From positions 332,501 to 396,500 of the forward strand of contig CAWZYM010000408.1 in the NCBI GenBank assembly GCA_963966185.1: DNA of 64,000 nucleotides, given 5' to 3'. Below the pieces are notes generated by a model that worked only from the letters and a program-made list of their open reading frames with translations, did no database searches and was not told the DNA's origin. This DNA comes from Rhabditoides inermis (lineage: Eukaryota; Nematoda; Chromadorea; Rhabditida; Rhabditidae). This document shows, piece after piece, positions 9,098-20,600 of the stretch. Every line of letters starts with the position of its first letter. The first letter of the stretch is position 1. Position numbers and translations under genes: made by a program.

Positions 9098-10829
9098 TTG
9101 TTTCACAGCGGAGTGTGCCGGAGCGCCCTCTATGTGCATACGAGAGAGTGAAAGATCAAAGAGTAGGAGAGAATGCATATCAGTATCAGTGATCAGTATA
9201 TTATTACAACTACTGATCTACTGATCGGCTTTGACCGCGGAGGCGCGCGAAGCGTGCCGGAGCGCCCTCTATGTGCATACAAAAGAGTAAAAAATCAAAG
9301 AGTCGGAGAAAATTCATTTCAGTATCAGTGATCAATATAGTTTTATTATTACTGATCTACTGATCGACTTTGACCGCGGAGGCGCGCGGAGCGTGCCGGA
9401 GCGCTTTCTATGTGCATATGAGAGAGTAAAAGATCAGAGAGTAGGAGAGAATGCATATCAGTATCAGTGATCAATGTTTTATTATAATTACTGATATACT
9501 GATCGGCTTTGACCGCGGAGGCGCGCGAAGCGTGCCGGAGCGCCCTCTATGTGCATACGAAAGAGTAAAAGATCAGAGAGTCGGAGAAAATGCATATCAG
9601 TATCAGTGATCAATATATTCTTATTATTACTGATTTACTGATCAACTTTGACCGCGGAGGCGCGCGGAGCGTGCCGGAGCGCTTTCTATGTGCATACGAG
9701 AAAGTGAAAGATCAGGAGTCGGAAAAAAATGCATATCAGTAGCAGTGATCAATATATTCTTATTATTACTGATTTACTGATCAACTTTGACCGCGGAGGC
9801 GCGCGGAGCGTGCCGGAGCGCTTTCTATGTGCATACGAGAAAGTGAAAGATCAGAGAGTCGGAAAAAATGCATATCAGTAGCAGTGATCAATATATTCCT
9901 ATTATTACTGACTTACTGATCAACTTTGACCGCGGAGGCGCGCGGAGCGTGCCGCAGCGCTTTCTACGTGCATACGAGAAAGTGAAAGATCAGAGAGTCG
10001 GAGAAAATGCATATGAGTAGCAGTGATCGATATATTCTTATTATTACTGATCTACTGATAAGCATTTACCGCGGAGGCGCGCGGAGCGTGCCGGAGCGCT
10101 TTCTATGTGCATACGTGAAAGTGAACGATCAGAGAGTCGGAGAAAAGTCATATCAGTAGCAGTGATCAATATATTTTTAATATTACTGATCTACTGATCG
10201 ACTTTGACCGCGGAGGCGCGCGGAGCTTGCCGGAGCGCTTTTTGTGCATACGAGAGAGTGAAAGATCAGAGAGTCAGAGAAAATGCATTTCAGTATCAGT
10301 AATCAAAATATTATTATTTGTATTACTGATCTACTAATAACTGATAGGCTTTTTTACCGCGGAGGCGCGCGGAGCGTGACGGAGCGCCATCTATGTGCAT
10401 ACGAGAAAGTGAAAGATCAGAGAGTCAGAGAAATGCATTTCAGTATCAGTAATCAAAGTATTATTATTTATATTACTGATCTACTAATAACTGATAGGCT
10501 TTTTTATCGCGGAGGCGCGCGGAGCGTGCCGGAGAGCCATCTATGTGCATACGAGAAAGTGAAAGATCAGAGAGTCAGAGAAATGCATTTCAGTATCAGT
10601 AATCAAAATATTAATATTTATATTACTGAGCCACTGATAATTGATAGGCTTTTTTACAGCGGAGGCGCGCGGTGCGTGCCGGAGCTCCCTTTATGTGCAT
10701 ACGAGAGAGTAAAATATCAGAGAGTAGAAAAGATTGTATATCAGTATCAGTGATTAATAAATTATTATATTTACTGATCTACTGATCGACTTTGACCGCG
10801 GAGGCGCGCGAAGCGTGCCGGAGCGCCTT
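9098..10829 (+). repeat. A-monomer array (about 12 copies) with 150-bp variants
   Basis: ~140 bp monomers, then three ~150 bp monomers (about 10283-10753) with an extra AATAACTGAT word: CTACTAATAACTGATAGGCT. Because 150 is divisible by three, an open frame of 156 codons persists across these copies. That frame is a period effect, not a gene. Confidence 0.92.
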
Positions 10830-11088
10830 CTATGAGCATAGTAAATATAACATCTGTAGAAAAGCAGTCAAGCAGATACTATCAACCAGATAGACTGTGA
10901 CACTTTCTAATTGTTTGAAATTACTGAAAATTAATAAAAAAAATAAGGAAATGAATAAAGATCAGTCATCTGGTAGACTGACAACAGCACTTCTAGCACA
11001 GCTTCTAATAGCACTTCTAGAGCACATATCAAGTCAATCTATATATCAATCGATAGATGATTTTCTCCTCTATTTTATACCCATATTT
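10830..11088 (+). repeat. Tail module, type 1
   Basis: Starts TATGAGCATAGTAAATATAA after a monomer end; contains AAGCAGTCAAGCAGATACTA and the shared 3' blocks; ends at the hairpin. Confidence 0.88.
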
Positions 11089-11109
11089 CTAGCGCGCGAA
11101 GCGCGCTAG
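11089..11109 (+). repeat. Unit-boundary hairpin HP4
   Basis: Perfect 9-bp stem, loop GAA. Junction CTAG|TCGGGTGTAAG (core class ii). The next hairpin is 4767 bp on. Confidence 0.95.
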
Positions 11110-11998
11110 TCGGGTGTAAGTGCAAAATGCCCTATGGTTTCCGCACTTTTTGTCCGTCCGTCCATCGCTCTACCGCGCCACCCACTACTCCTATCTAGCC
11201 AAACGTGACATCGATCCGATGGTCTCGGTCCCGAGATGCAGGATTCCAATTTTCAGCCCTTTATCTCTCATATCCGCGGAGTTATAAGCCTTAAAGAAAA
11301 TTTGACGAAATAGCGCGTAATCAGAGAGAGTCAGACAGAAAAAACAGCGAAATAGTGTGTCAGATAAAGAGACGGTTAGGTCGTTGAACGGTTGCATCGA
11401 GTAGGCCTTACAAGAACGAGTACTGCGAATCGCAGACTTCAGCTATCGAAAAACGGTTTCGACGTCACTCCTCTACACTCCCTCACCTACAAATTGGCCC
11501 GTAATCTTTTTATAACTCCTCCTGGTTTCTTTTCACGAAGTGATTTAATCGAGGCGAGGCGACACCAAACAGTTGTCGCGGGCTGTTCAAGAAAACTAGG
11601 CAACCGTGTCAGATCTCCCTTTACTACAACATGCAAATAGGTGGCCACTACACTTCTACCAAAATTTGTATCTTTTTGGGACCTCTTACGCCCGCTATCA
11701 ATTAAGTTCCTCTAATCGACGTCGTTTTATTGCCCCGCGACGAGAGAGTGTGGCGAGGTGAGAGTGCGTCAGCTGCCAGTCTGTCTGATGTCAGAGAAAG
11801 AGACAGTAAATTGTGCAAATGAGCGAGAACAGCACCATGCACTATGAAACAGCTCACCACACTCCACAAACTGTGCAATTTCTATATTCTGAGCAAATAC
11901 AATACAAATATAACTGTATGCACTAACGACATTTTATATTCAATCAGGGAAGTGAGGCGAGGCGAAATACTATGTAACCTTCTTTTCTCATCCCTCTC
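11110..11998 (+). repeat. Core module C4 (class ii, K-type)
   Basis: 5' end TCGGGTGTAAGTGCAAAATG. The middle is K-type (CCTTAAAGAAAATTTGACG, GTTGAACGGTTGCATCGAGT) rather than CGGCTGCGGCGAGTAGACC. Octamer ATGCAAAT at 11631-11638; its partner is mutated to ATTTGTAT. Confidence 0.9.
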
Positions 11999-12020
11999 CT
12001 TTTCTCATCCCTCTTTTTTC

Positions 12021-12061
<41 letters not shown>

Positions 12062-12215
12062 ATCTCTCTCTCTCTTTCGTCTTTCTCTCTCTCTCTCTCG
12101 CTCTCTCTTTCGTCTCTTCTCTCTCTCTCTCGATTTTATAATATAAGACCAGTGATAACTATAAGTTATATCTGTATCTCTAATAAATAAAAATTATCAA
12201 CCAGCTACTGATAGA
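11999..12215. repeat. CT tract plus B-like linker
   Basis: CT-rich to about 12133 with TTTCGTCT interruptions, then a linker with ATAAGACCAGTGATAACTAT and AATTATCAACCAGCTACTGA. Confidence 0.87.
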
Positions 12216-12420
12216 CTTTTACCGCGGAGCGTGCCGGAGCGCCCTCTTTGTGCATACGAGAGAGTAAAAGATCAGAGAGTAGAAGAGACTGCATATCAGT
12301 GGCAGTGATCAATATATTCTTATTTTTACTGATCTACTGATATACTTTGACCGCGGAGGCGCGCGAAGCGTGCCGGAGCGCCCTCTTTGTGCGCGAAGCG
12401 TGCCGGAGCGCCCTCTTTGT
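12216..12420 (+). repeat. Short A array with a 30-bp tandem duplication
   Basis: Just over one A monomer, then the segment GCGCGAAGCGTGCCGGAGCG + CCCTCTTTGT occurs twice in tandem (12361-12390, 12391-12420). The second copy joins straight to the middle of a core module. Confidence 0.9.
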
Positions 12421-12797
12421 GTAAGGTCTCCCTTTACTACAACATGCAGATAGGTGGCGACTACACTTCTACAAAAATTTGCATCTTTTTGTGACCTCTG
12501 ACGCCCGCTATCAATTAAATTCCTCTAATCGACGCCACTTTATTGCCCCGCGACGAGAGAGTGTGGCGAGGTGAGAGTGCGCCAGCTGCCAGTCTGTCTG
12601 ATGTCAGAGAAAGAGACAGTCTATTGTGCAAATGAGCGAGAACATCACCATGCACTATGAAACAGCTCACCACACTCCAACAAACTGCGCGATTACTATA
12701 TTCTGAGTAAATACAATAAAACATAAATATATGCACTCACGTCATTGTATGTTCAATCAGGGAAGTGAGGCGAGGCGAAATACTATGTAACCTCCTT
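12421..12797 (+). repeat. Partial core module (3' half only)
   Basis: Starts inside the core at GTAAGGTCTCCCTTTACTAC with no hairpin or core 5' end. It matches the second half of the core at 59570 (same AACATGCAGATAGGTGGCGA variant; constant offset about 47,631). Confidence 0.9.
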
Positions 12798-13010
12798 TTC
12801 TCATCTCTCTTTTTTCGTGTGTGTCTCTCTCCCCCTTTCTCTCTCTCTTTCTCTCTCTTTCTCTCCCTCTCTCCCTCTCTTCCTCTATCTCTCTCTTATA
12901 TGTTATGATTTCAGATTAATGATAACTATGAATTCTACTTGGATTTAAAATAAATAATAATTGTCAACCAGCTCTCTCTCATCTCTCTCTTTCTATCTCT
13001 TTATCTCTCT

Positions 13011-13048
<38 letters not shown>
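12798..13048. repeat. CT tract, linker, second CT tract
   Basis: CT-rich with a GTGTGTCT start, linker (TTTCAGATTAATGATAACTA, AATTGTCAACCAGCTCTCTC), then (CT)n to 13048. Near-copy of 60431-60689. Confidence 0.88.
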
Positions 13049-13050
<2 letters not shown>

Positions 13051-15487
13051 TTTACTACTGTTTTATATTACTGATCTACTGATCGACTTGGACCGCGGAG
13101 GCGCGCGGAGCGTGCCGGAGCGCTTTCTATGTGCATACGAAAAAGTAAAATATCAGAGAGTCGGAGAAAATGCATATCAGTAGAAGTGATCGATATATTA
13201 TTATAATTACTGATCTACTGATCGACTTTGACCGCGGAGGCGCGCGGAGCGTGCCGGAGCGCTTTCTATGTGCATACGAGAAAGTAAAATATCAGAGAGT
13301 CGGAGAAAATGCATATCAGTAGCAGTGATCAAATTATTCTTATTTCTTACTAATATACTGATATACTTTGACCGCGGAGGCGCGCGGAGCGTGCCGGAGC
13401 GCTTTCTATGTGCATACGAGAAAGTGAACGATCAGAGAGTCGGAGAAAATTCATATCAGTAGCAGTGATCAACGCATTCTTACTATTACTGATCTACTGA
13501 TATATTTTGACCGCGGAGGCGCGCGGAGCGTGCCGGAGCGTTTTCTATGTGCATACGAGAGAGTGAAAGATCAGAGAGTCGGAGAAAATTCATATCAGTA
13601 GCAGTGATCAATGCATTCTTACTATTACTGATCTACTGATATATTTTGACCGCGGAGGCGCGCGGAGCGTGCCGGAGCGCTCTCTATGTGCATACGAGAA
13701 AGTGAACGATCAGAGAGTCGGAGAAAATTCATATCAGTAGCAGTTATCAATGCATTCTTACTATTACTGATCTACTGATATATTTTGACCGCGGAGGCGC
13801 GCGGAGCGTGCCGGAGCGCTTTCTATGTGCATACGAGAAAGTGAACGATCAGAGAGTCGGAGAAAATTCATATCAGTAGCAGTGATCAATGCATTCTTAC
13901 TATTACTGATCTACTGATATATTTTGACCGCGGAGGCGCGCGGAGCGTGCCGGAGCGCTTTCTATGTGCATACGAGAGAGTGAAAGATCAGAGAGTCGGA
14001 GATAAGTCATATCAGTAGCAGTGATCAATGCATTCTTACTATTACTGATCTACTGATATATTTTGACCGCGGAGGCGCGCGGAGCGTGCCGGAGCGCTCT
14101 CTATGTGCATACGAGAAAGTGAACGATCAGAGAGTCGGAGAAAATTCATATCAGTAGCAGTGATCAATGCATTCTTACTATTACTGATCTACTGATATAT
14201 TTTGACCGCGGAGGCGCGCGGAGCGTGCCGGAGCGCTTACTATGTGCATACGAGAAAGTGAACGATCAGAGAGTCGGAGAAAATTCATATCAGTAGCAGT
14301 GATCAATGCATTCTTACTATTACTGATCTACTGATATATTTTGACCGCGGAGGCGCGCGGAGCGTGCCGGAGCGCTTTCTATGTGCATACGAGAGAGTGA
14401 AAGATCAGAGAGTCGGAGATAAGTCATATCAGTAGCAGTGATCAATGCATTCTTACTATTACTGATCTACTGATATATTTTGACCGCGGAGGCGCGCGGA
14501 GCGTGCCGGAGCGCTTTCTATGTGCATACGAGAAAGTGAACGATCAGAGAGTCGGAGAAAATTCATATCAGTAGCAGTGATCAACGCATTCTTACTATTA
14601 CTGATCTACTGATATATTTTGACCGCGGAGGCGCGCGGAGCCTGCCGGAGCGCTTTCCATGTGCATACGAGAGAGTGAAAGATCAGAGAGTCGGAGAAAA
14701 TTCATATCAGTAGCAGTGATCAATGCATTCTTACTATTACTGATCTACTGATATATTTTGACCGCGGAGGCGCGCGGAGCGTGCCGGAGCGCTTTCTATA
14801 AGCATACGAGAAAGTGAACGATCAGATAGTCGGAGAAGATTCATATCAGTAGCAGTGATCAATGCATTCTTACTATTACTGATCTACTGATATATTTTGA
14901 CCGCGGGGGCGCGCGGAGCCTGCCGGAGCGCTTTCCATGTGCATACGAGAGAGTGAAAGATCAGAGAGTCGGAGAAAATTCATATCAGTAGCAGTGATCA
15001 ATGCATTCTTACTATTACTGATCTACTGATATATTTTGACCGCGGAGGCGCGCGGAGCGTGCCGGAGCGCTTTCTATGTGCATACGAGAAAGTGAACGAT
15101 CAGAGAGTCGGAGAAGATTCATATCAGTAGCAGTGATCAATGCATTCTTACTATTACTGATCTACTGATATATTTTGACCGCGGAGGCGCGCGGAGCGTG
15201 CCGGAGCGCCTCATATGTGCATCCGAGAGAGTGAAATATCAGAGAGTCGGAGAGAATGCATATCAGTAACAGTGATCAATATATTCTTATTATTACTGAT
15301 CTACTGATAGACTTTGACCGCGGAGGCGCGCGGAGCGTGCCGGAGCGCCTCCTATGTGCATCCGAGAGAGTGAAATATCAGAGAGTCGGAGAGAATGCAT
15401 ATCAGTAACAGTGATCAATATGTTCTCATTATTACTGATCTACTGATAGACTTTGACCGCGGAGGCGCGCGAAGCGTGCCGGAGCGC
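13049..15487 (+). repeat. A-monomer array (about 17 copies) with higher-order structure
   Basis: 139 bp monomers. From about 13480 they carry AATTCATATCAGTAGCAGTG and GATATATTTTGACCGCGG. Two forms (GAGAGAGTGAAAG and GAGAAAGTGAACG) are ordered in trimers: copies with GGAGATAAGTCATATCAG lie 417 bp apart near 13990 and 14410. Dimers follow to about 15180. The last two copies are a different subtype (CATCCGAGAGAGTGAAATAT). Confidence 0.92.
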
Positions 15488-15599
15488 CTTCTAGAGCAAA
15501 GAGAGAGAGAGAGAAGCGGAGAAACGGAAAGTGTAGTTCAGTTATGACATAGTAATCACTCATATACCGATAGTCTTCGGCTGCATCTCGGAGCGCCTT
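15488..15599 (+). repeat. GA module
   Basis: CTTCTAGAGCAAAGAGAGAG with a short (GA)n, then AAGCGGAGAAACGGAAAGTG and the ACCGATAGTCTTCGGCTGCA block. Confidence 0.88.
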
Positions 15600-15855
15600 C
15601 TCTGATCATAGGTAATATAATATCAGTCGAGAATCGAAAATTATCAACTAGCTACTGTTAGAAATTGACACTGTTCAAACATTTTATGATACTGTAGTTC
15701 AAAATTAAGGAAATACAAAAAAGATCACTCATTTTTAGAAGGCTCTGACAAGAGCACTTCTAGCACAGCTCCTAATAGCACTTCCAGAGCACATATCAAG
15801 TCAATCTATATATCAATCGATAGATAATTTTCTCCTCTATTTTCTACCTATATTT
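15600..15855 (+). repeat. Tail module, type 2
   Basis: CTGATCATAGGTAATATAAT start, AATTATCAACTAGCTACTGT, then the common 3' blocks to the hairpin. Confidence 0.87.
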
Positions 15856-15876
15856 CTAGCGCGCGAAGCGCGCTAG
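15856..15876 (+). repeat. Unit-boundary hairpin HP5
   Basis: Perfect 9-bp stem, loop GAA. Junction CTAG|TTGCCTGTG (core class iv), one of two junctions with TT instead of TC. The next hairpin is 6141 bp on. Confidence 0.95.
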
Positions 15877-16750
15877 TTGCCTGTGTGTGTAAAATGCCCT
15901 ATGGTTTCCGTCCGTCCGTCCGTACGTCCATCGCTCTACCGCGCCACCCACTACTCCTATCTAGACAAACGTGACATCGATCCGATGGTCTCGGTCCCGA
16001 GATGCAGGATTCCAATTTTCAGCCCTTTATCTCTCATATCCGCGGAGCTATAAGCTCAAGAATGTCCGACGAAATAGCGCGTAATCAGAGAGAGTCAGAC
16101 ACAAAAGCGGCGAAATAGTGTGTCAGATGAAGAGACGGATCACTGGCGAATCGGCTGCGGCGAGTAGACTTTACAAGAACGAGTACTGCGAATCGCAGAC
16201 TTCAACTTTCGAGAAACGGTTTTCACGTCACTCCTCTACACTCACTCACCTACAAATCTGCCCGTAATCTTTTTATAACTCCTTCTGGTTTCCTTTCACG
16301 AAGTGATTTAGTCGAGGCGAGGCGACACCAAACAGTTGTCGCGGGCTGTTCAAGAAAACTAGGCAATCGTGTAAGGTCTCCCTTCACTACAACATGTAAA
16401 TAGGTGGCCACTACACTTCTACCAAAATTTGCATCTTTTTGTGACCTCTGACGCCCGCTATCAATTAAATTCCTCTAATCGACGTCGTTTTATTGCCCCG
16501 CGACGAGAAAGTGTGGCGAGGTGAGAGTGCGCCAGCTGCCAGTCTGTCTGCTGTTAGAGAAAGAGACAGTCAATTGTGCAAATGAGCGAGAACATCACCA
16601 CGCACAACGAAACAGCTCACCACACTCCAATTCTATATTCTGCAATAGCTACAATAAAACATTTCTATATTCACTCACGACATCCTATATTCAGCCAGGG
16701 AAGTGAGGCGAGGCGAAAGAGTGCTACTACGTAGTACGCTCTACCACCTC
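15877..16750 (+). repeat. Core module C5 (class iv) with a palindromic insertion
   Basis: 5' end TTGCCTGTGTGTGTAAAATG; R-type middle (CGGCTGCGGCGAGTAGACT). The upstream octamer reads ATGTAAAT. At its 3' end about 18 bp not seen in other cores sit around a perfect TACTACGTAGTA palindrome (about 16726-16748). Confidence 0.9.
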
Positions 16751-16855
16751 CTTTTCTCATCCCTCTTTTCTTTGTCTCTCTCTCTTATATAAATTTTAAG
16801 ATATTAACTGACTGATAACTAATAAGTAATATTTGTCAACCAGTTGTTGATAGGC
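16751..16855. repeat. Short CT tract and linker
   Basis: Only about 40 bp of CT-rich sequence, then a linker with AACTGACTGATAACTAATAA and TTTGTCAACCAGTTGTTGAT. Confidence 0.83.
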
Positions 16856-17548
16856 TTTGACCGCCGAGGTGCGCCCTCCATGTGCATACGATAGAGTAAA
16901 ATATCAGAGAGTAGGAGAAAACGCATATCAGTATCAGTGATCAATATATTATTATAATTACTGTTCTACTGATCGGCTTTGACCGCGGAGGCGCGCGAAG
17001 CGTGCCGGAGCGCCCTCTATGTGCTTACGAGAGAGTAAATTATCAGAGAGTAGGAGAAATTGCATATCAGTATCAGTGATCATCATATTATTATAATTAC
17101 TGATCTACTGATCGGCTTTGACCGCAGAGGCGCGCGAAGCGTGCCGGAGCGCCCTCTATGTGCTTACGAGAGAGTAAATTATTAGAGAGTAGGAGAAAAT
17201 GCATATCAGATTCAGTGATCCATAAATTATTATAATTACTGATCTACTGATCGGCTTTGACCGCGGAGGCGCGCGAAGCGTGCCGGAGCGCCCTCTATGT
17301 GCTTACGAGAGAGTAAATTATCAGAGAGTAGGAGAAAATGCATATCAGTATCAGTGATCAGTATTATATCATAATTACTGATCTACTGATCAGCTTTGAC
17401 CGCGAAGGCGCGCAGAGCGTGCCCGGAGCGCCGTCCATGTGCATACGAGAGAGTAAATTATCAGAGAGTAGGAGAAATTAATATATTATTATAGTTACTG
17501 ATCTACTGATCAGCTTTGACCGCGGAGGGGCGCGAAGCGTGCCGGAGC
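16856..17548 (+). repeat. A-monomer array (about 5 copies)
   Basis: ~140 bp monomers with the CCCTCTATGTGCTTACGAGA variant repeated three times in a row. One copy lacks the TGCATATCAGTATCAGTGAT segment (near 17475). Confidence 0.9.
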
Positions 17549-17666
17549 GCCCTCTAGAGCAAAGGAGAGAGAGAGAGAGAGAGAGAAGCGGAGAAACGGA
17601 AAGTGTAGTTTAGTTTTGACATAGTTCTCACTCATATACCGATAGTCTTCGGCTGCATCTCGGAGC
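17549..17666 (+). repeat. GA module embedded in an A array
   Basis: CCTCTAGAGCAAAGGAGAGA with (GA)n, AAGCGGAGAAACGGAAAGTG, ACCGATAGTCTTCGGCTGCA. It returns at GGAGCGCC directly to A monomers instead of continuing to a tail. Confidence 0.87.
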
Positions 17667-20600
17667 GCCCTCCATGTGCATACGAGAGAGTAAAATATCA
17701 GAGAGTAGGAGAAAATGCATATCAGTAACAGTGATCTATGTATTATTATAATTACTGATCTACTGATCAGCTCTGACCGCGGAGGCGCGCGAAGCGTGCC
17801 GGAACGCTTTCTATGTGCATACGAGAGAGTTAAAGATCAGAGAGTAGGAGAAAATGCATATCAGTAGCAGTGATCTATGTATTATTATAATTACTGATCT
17901 ACTGATCAGCTCTGACCGCGGAGGCGCGCGCAGCGTGCCGGAACGCTTTCTATGTGCATACGAGAAAGTGAACGATCAGAGAGTCGGAGAAAATTCATAT
18001 CAGTAGCAGTGATCAATATATTCTTATTATTACTGATATACTGATAGAATTTGACCGCGGAGGCGCGCGAAGCGTGCCGGAACGCTTTCTATGTGCATAC
18101 GAGAAAATGAACGATCAGAGAGTCGGAGAGAATGCATATCAGTAACAGTGATTAATATATTCTTATTTTTACTGATCTACTGATATACTTTGACCGCGGA
18201 GGCGCGCGAAGCGTGCCGGAGCGCCCTCTATGTGCACACGAGAGATTGAAAGATCAGAGAAAAGGAGATAATGCATATCAGTATCAGTGATCAATATATT
18301 ATTATAATTACTGAATATATTATTATAATTACTGATCTACTGATCGGCTTTGACCGCGGAGGCGCGCGAAGCGTGCCGTAGCGCCTTCTATGTGCATACG
18401 AAAGAGTAAAAAAATCAGAGAGTCGGATAAAATGCCTATCAGTATCAGTGATCAAGATATTGTTATAATTAATGATCTACTGATAGGGTTTGACCGCGGA
18501 GGCGCGCGAAGCGTGCCGGAGCGCTTTCTATGTGCATACGAGAGAGTGAAATATCAGAGAGTCTGAGAGAATGCATATCAGTAACAGTGATCAATATATT
18601 CTTATTATTACTGATCTACTGATAGACTTTGACCGCGGAGGTGCGCGAAGCGTGCCGGAGCGCCTCCTATGTGCATCCGAGAGAGTGAAATATCAGAGAG
18701 TCGGAGAGAATGCATATCAGTAACAGTGATCAATATATTCTTATTATTACTGATCTACTGATAGACTTTGACCGCGGAGGCGCGCGAAGCGTGCTGGAGC
18801 GCCCTCCATGTGCATACGAGAGAGTGAAATATCAGAGAGTCGGAGATATAAAAAAAAGACTTTGACCGCGGAGGCGCATATTCTTGTTATTACTGATCTA
18901 CTGATATACTTTGACCGCGAAGGCGCGCGAAGCGTGCCGGAACGCTTTCTATGTGCATACGAGAGAGTGAACGATCAGAGAGTCGGAAAGAATGCATATC
19001 AGTAGCAGTGATCAAGATATTCTTATTTTTACTGATCTACTGATATACTTTGACCGCGGAGGCGCGCGAAGCGTGCCGGAGCGCCCTCTATGTGCACACG
19101 AGAGATTGACAGATCAGAGAAAAGGAGATAATGCATATCAGTAACAGTGATCAATATATTCTTATTATTACTGATCTACTGATAGAATTTGACCGCGGAG
19201 GCGCGCGAAGCGTGCCGGAGCGCCCTCCATGTGCATACGAGAGAGTGAAATGTCAGAGAGTCGGAGAGAATGCATATCAGTAACAGTGATCAATATATTC
19301 TTATTATTACTGATCTACTGATAGAATTTGACCGCGGAGGCGCGCGAAGCGTGCCGGAGCGCCCTCCATGTGCATACGAGAGAGTAAAATATCAGAGAGT
19401 AGGAGAAAATGCATATCAGTAACAGTGATCTATGTATTATTATAATTACTGATCTACTGATCAGCTCTGACCGCGGAGGCGCGCGAAGCGTGCCGGAACG
19501 CTTTCTATGTGCATACGAGAGAGTTAAAGATCAGAGAGTAGGAGAAAATGCATATCAGTAGCAGTGATCTATGTATTATTATAATTACTGATCTACTGAT
19601 CAGCTCTGACCGCGGAGGCGCGCGCAGCGTGCCGGAACGCTTTCTATGTGCATACGAGAAAGTGAACGATCAGAGAGTCGGAGAAAATTCATATCAGTAG
19701 CAGTGATCAATATATTCTTATTATTACTGATATACTGATAGAATTTGACCGCGGAGGCGCGCGAAGCGTGCCGGAACGCTTTCTATGTGCATACGAGAAA
19801 ATGAACGATCAGAGAGTCGGAGAGAATGCATATCAGTAACAGTGATTAATATATTCTTATTTTTACTGATCTACTGATATACTTTGACCGCGGAGGCGCG
19901 CGAAGCGTGCCGGAGCGCCCTCTATGTGCACACGAGAGATTGAAAGATCAGAGAAAAGGAGATAATGCATATCAGTATCAGTGATCAATATATTATTATA
20001 ATTACTGAATATATTATTATAATTACTGATCTACTGATCGGCTTTGACCGCGGAGGCGCGCGAAGCGTGCCGTAGCGCCTTCTATGTGCATACGAAAGAG
20101 TAAAAAAATCAGAGAGTCGGATAAAATGCCTATCAGTATCAGTGATCAAGATATTGTTATAATTAATGATCTACTGATAGGGTTTGACCGCGGAGGCGCG
20201 CGAAGCGTGCCGGAGCGCTTTCTATGTGCATACGAGAGAGTGAAATATCAGAGAGTCTGAGAGAATGCATATCAGTAACAGTGATCAATATATTCTTATT
20301 ATTACTGATCTACTGATAGACTTTGACCGCGGAGGTGCGCGAAGCGTGCCGGAGCGCCTCCTATGTGCATCCGAGAGAGTGAAATATCAGAGAGTCGGAG
20401 AGAATGCATATCAGTAACAGTGATCAATATATTCTTATTATTACTGATCTACTGATAGACTTTGACCGCGGAGGCGCGCGAAGCGTGCTGGAGCGCCCTC
20501 CATGTGCATACGAGAGAGTGAAATATCAGAGAGTCGGAGATATAAAAAAAAGACTTTGACCGCGGAGGCGCATATTCTTGTTATTACTGATCTACTGATA

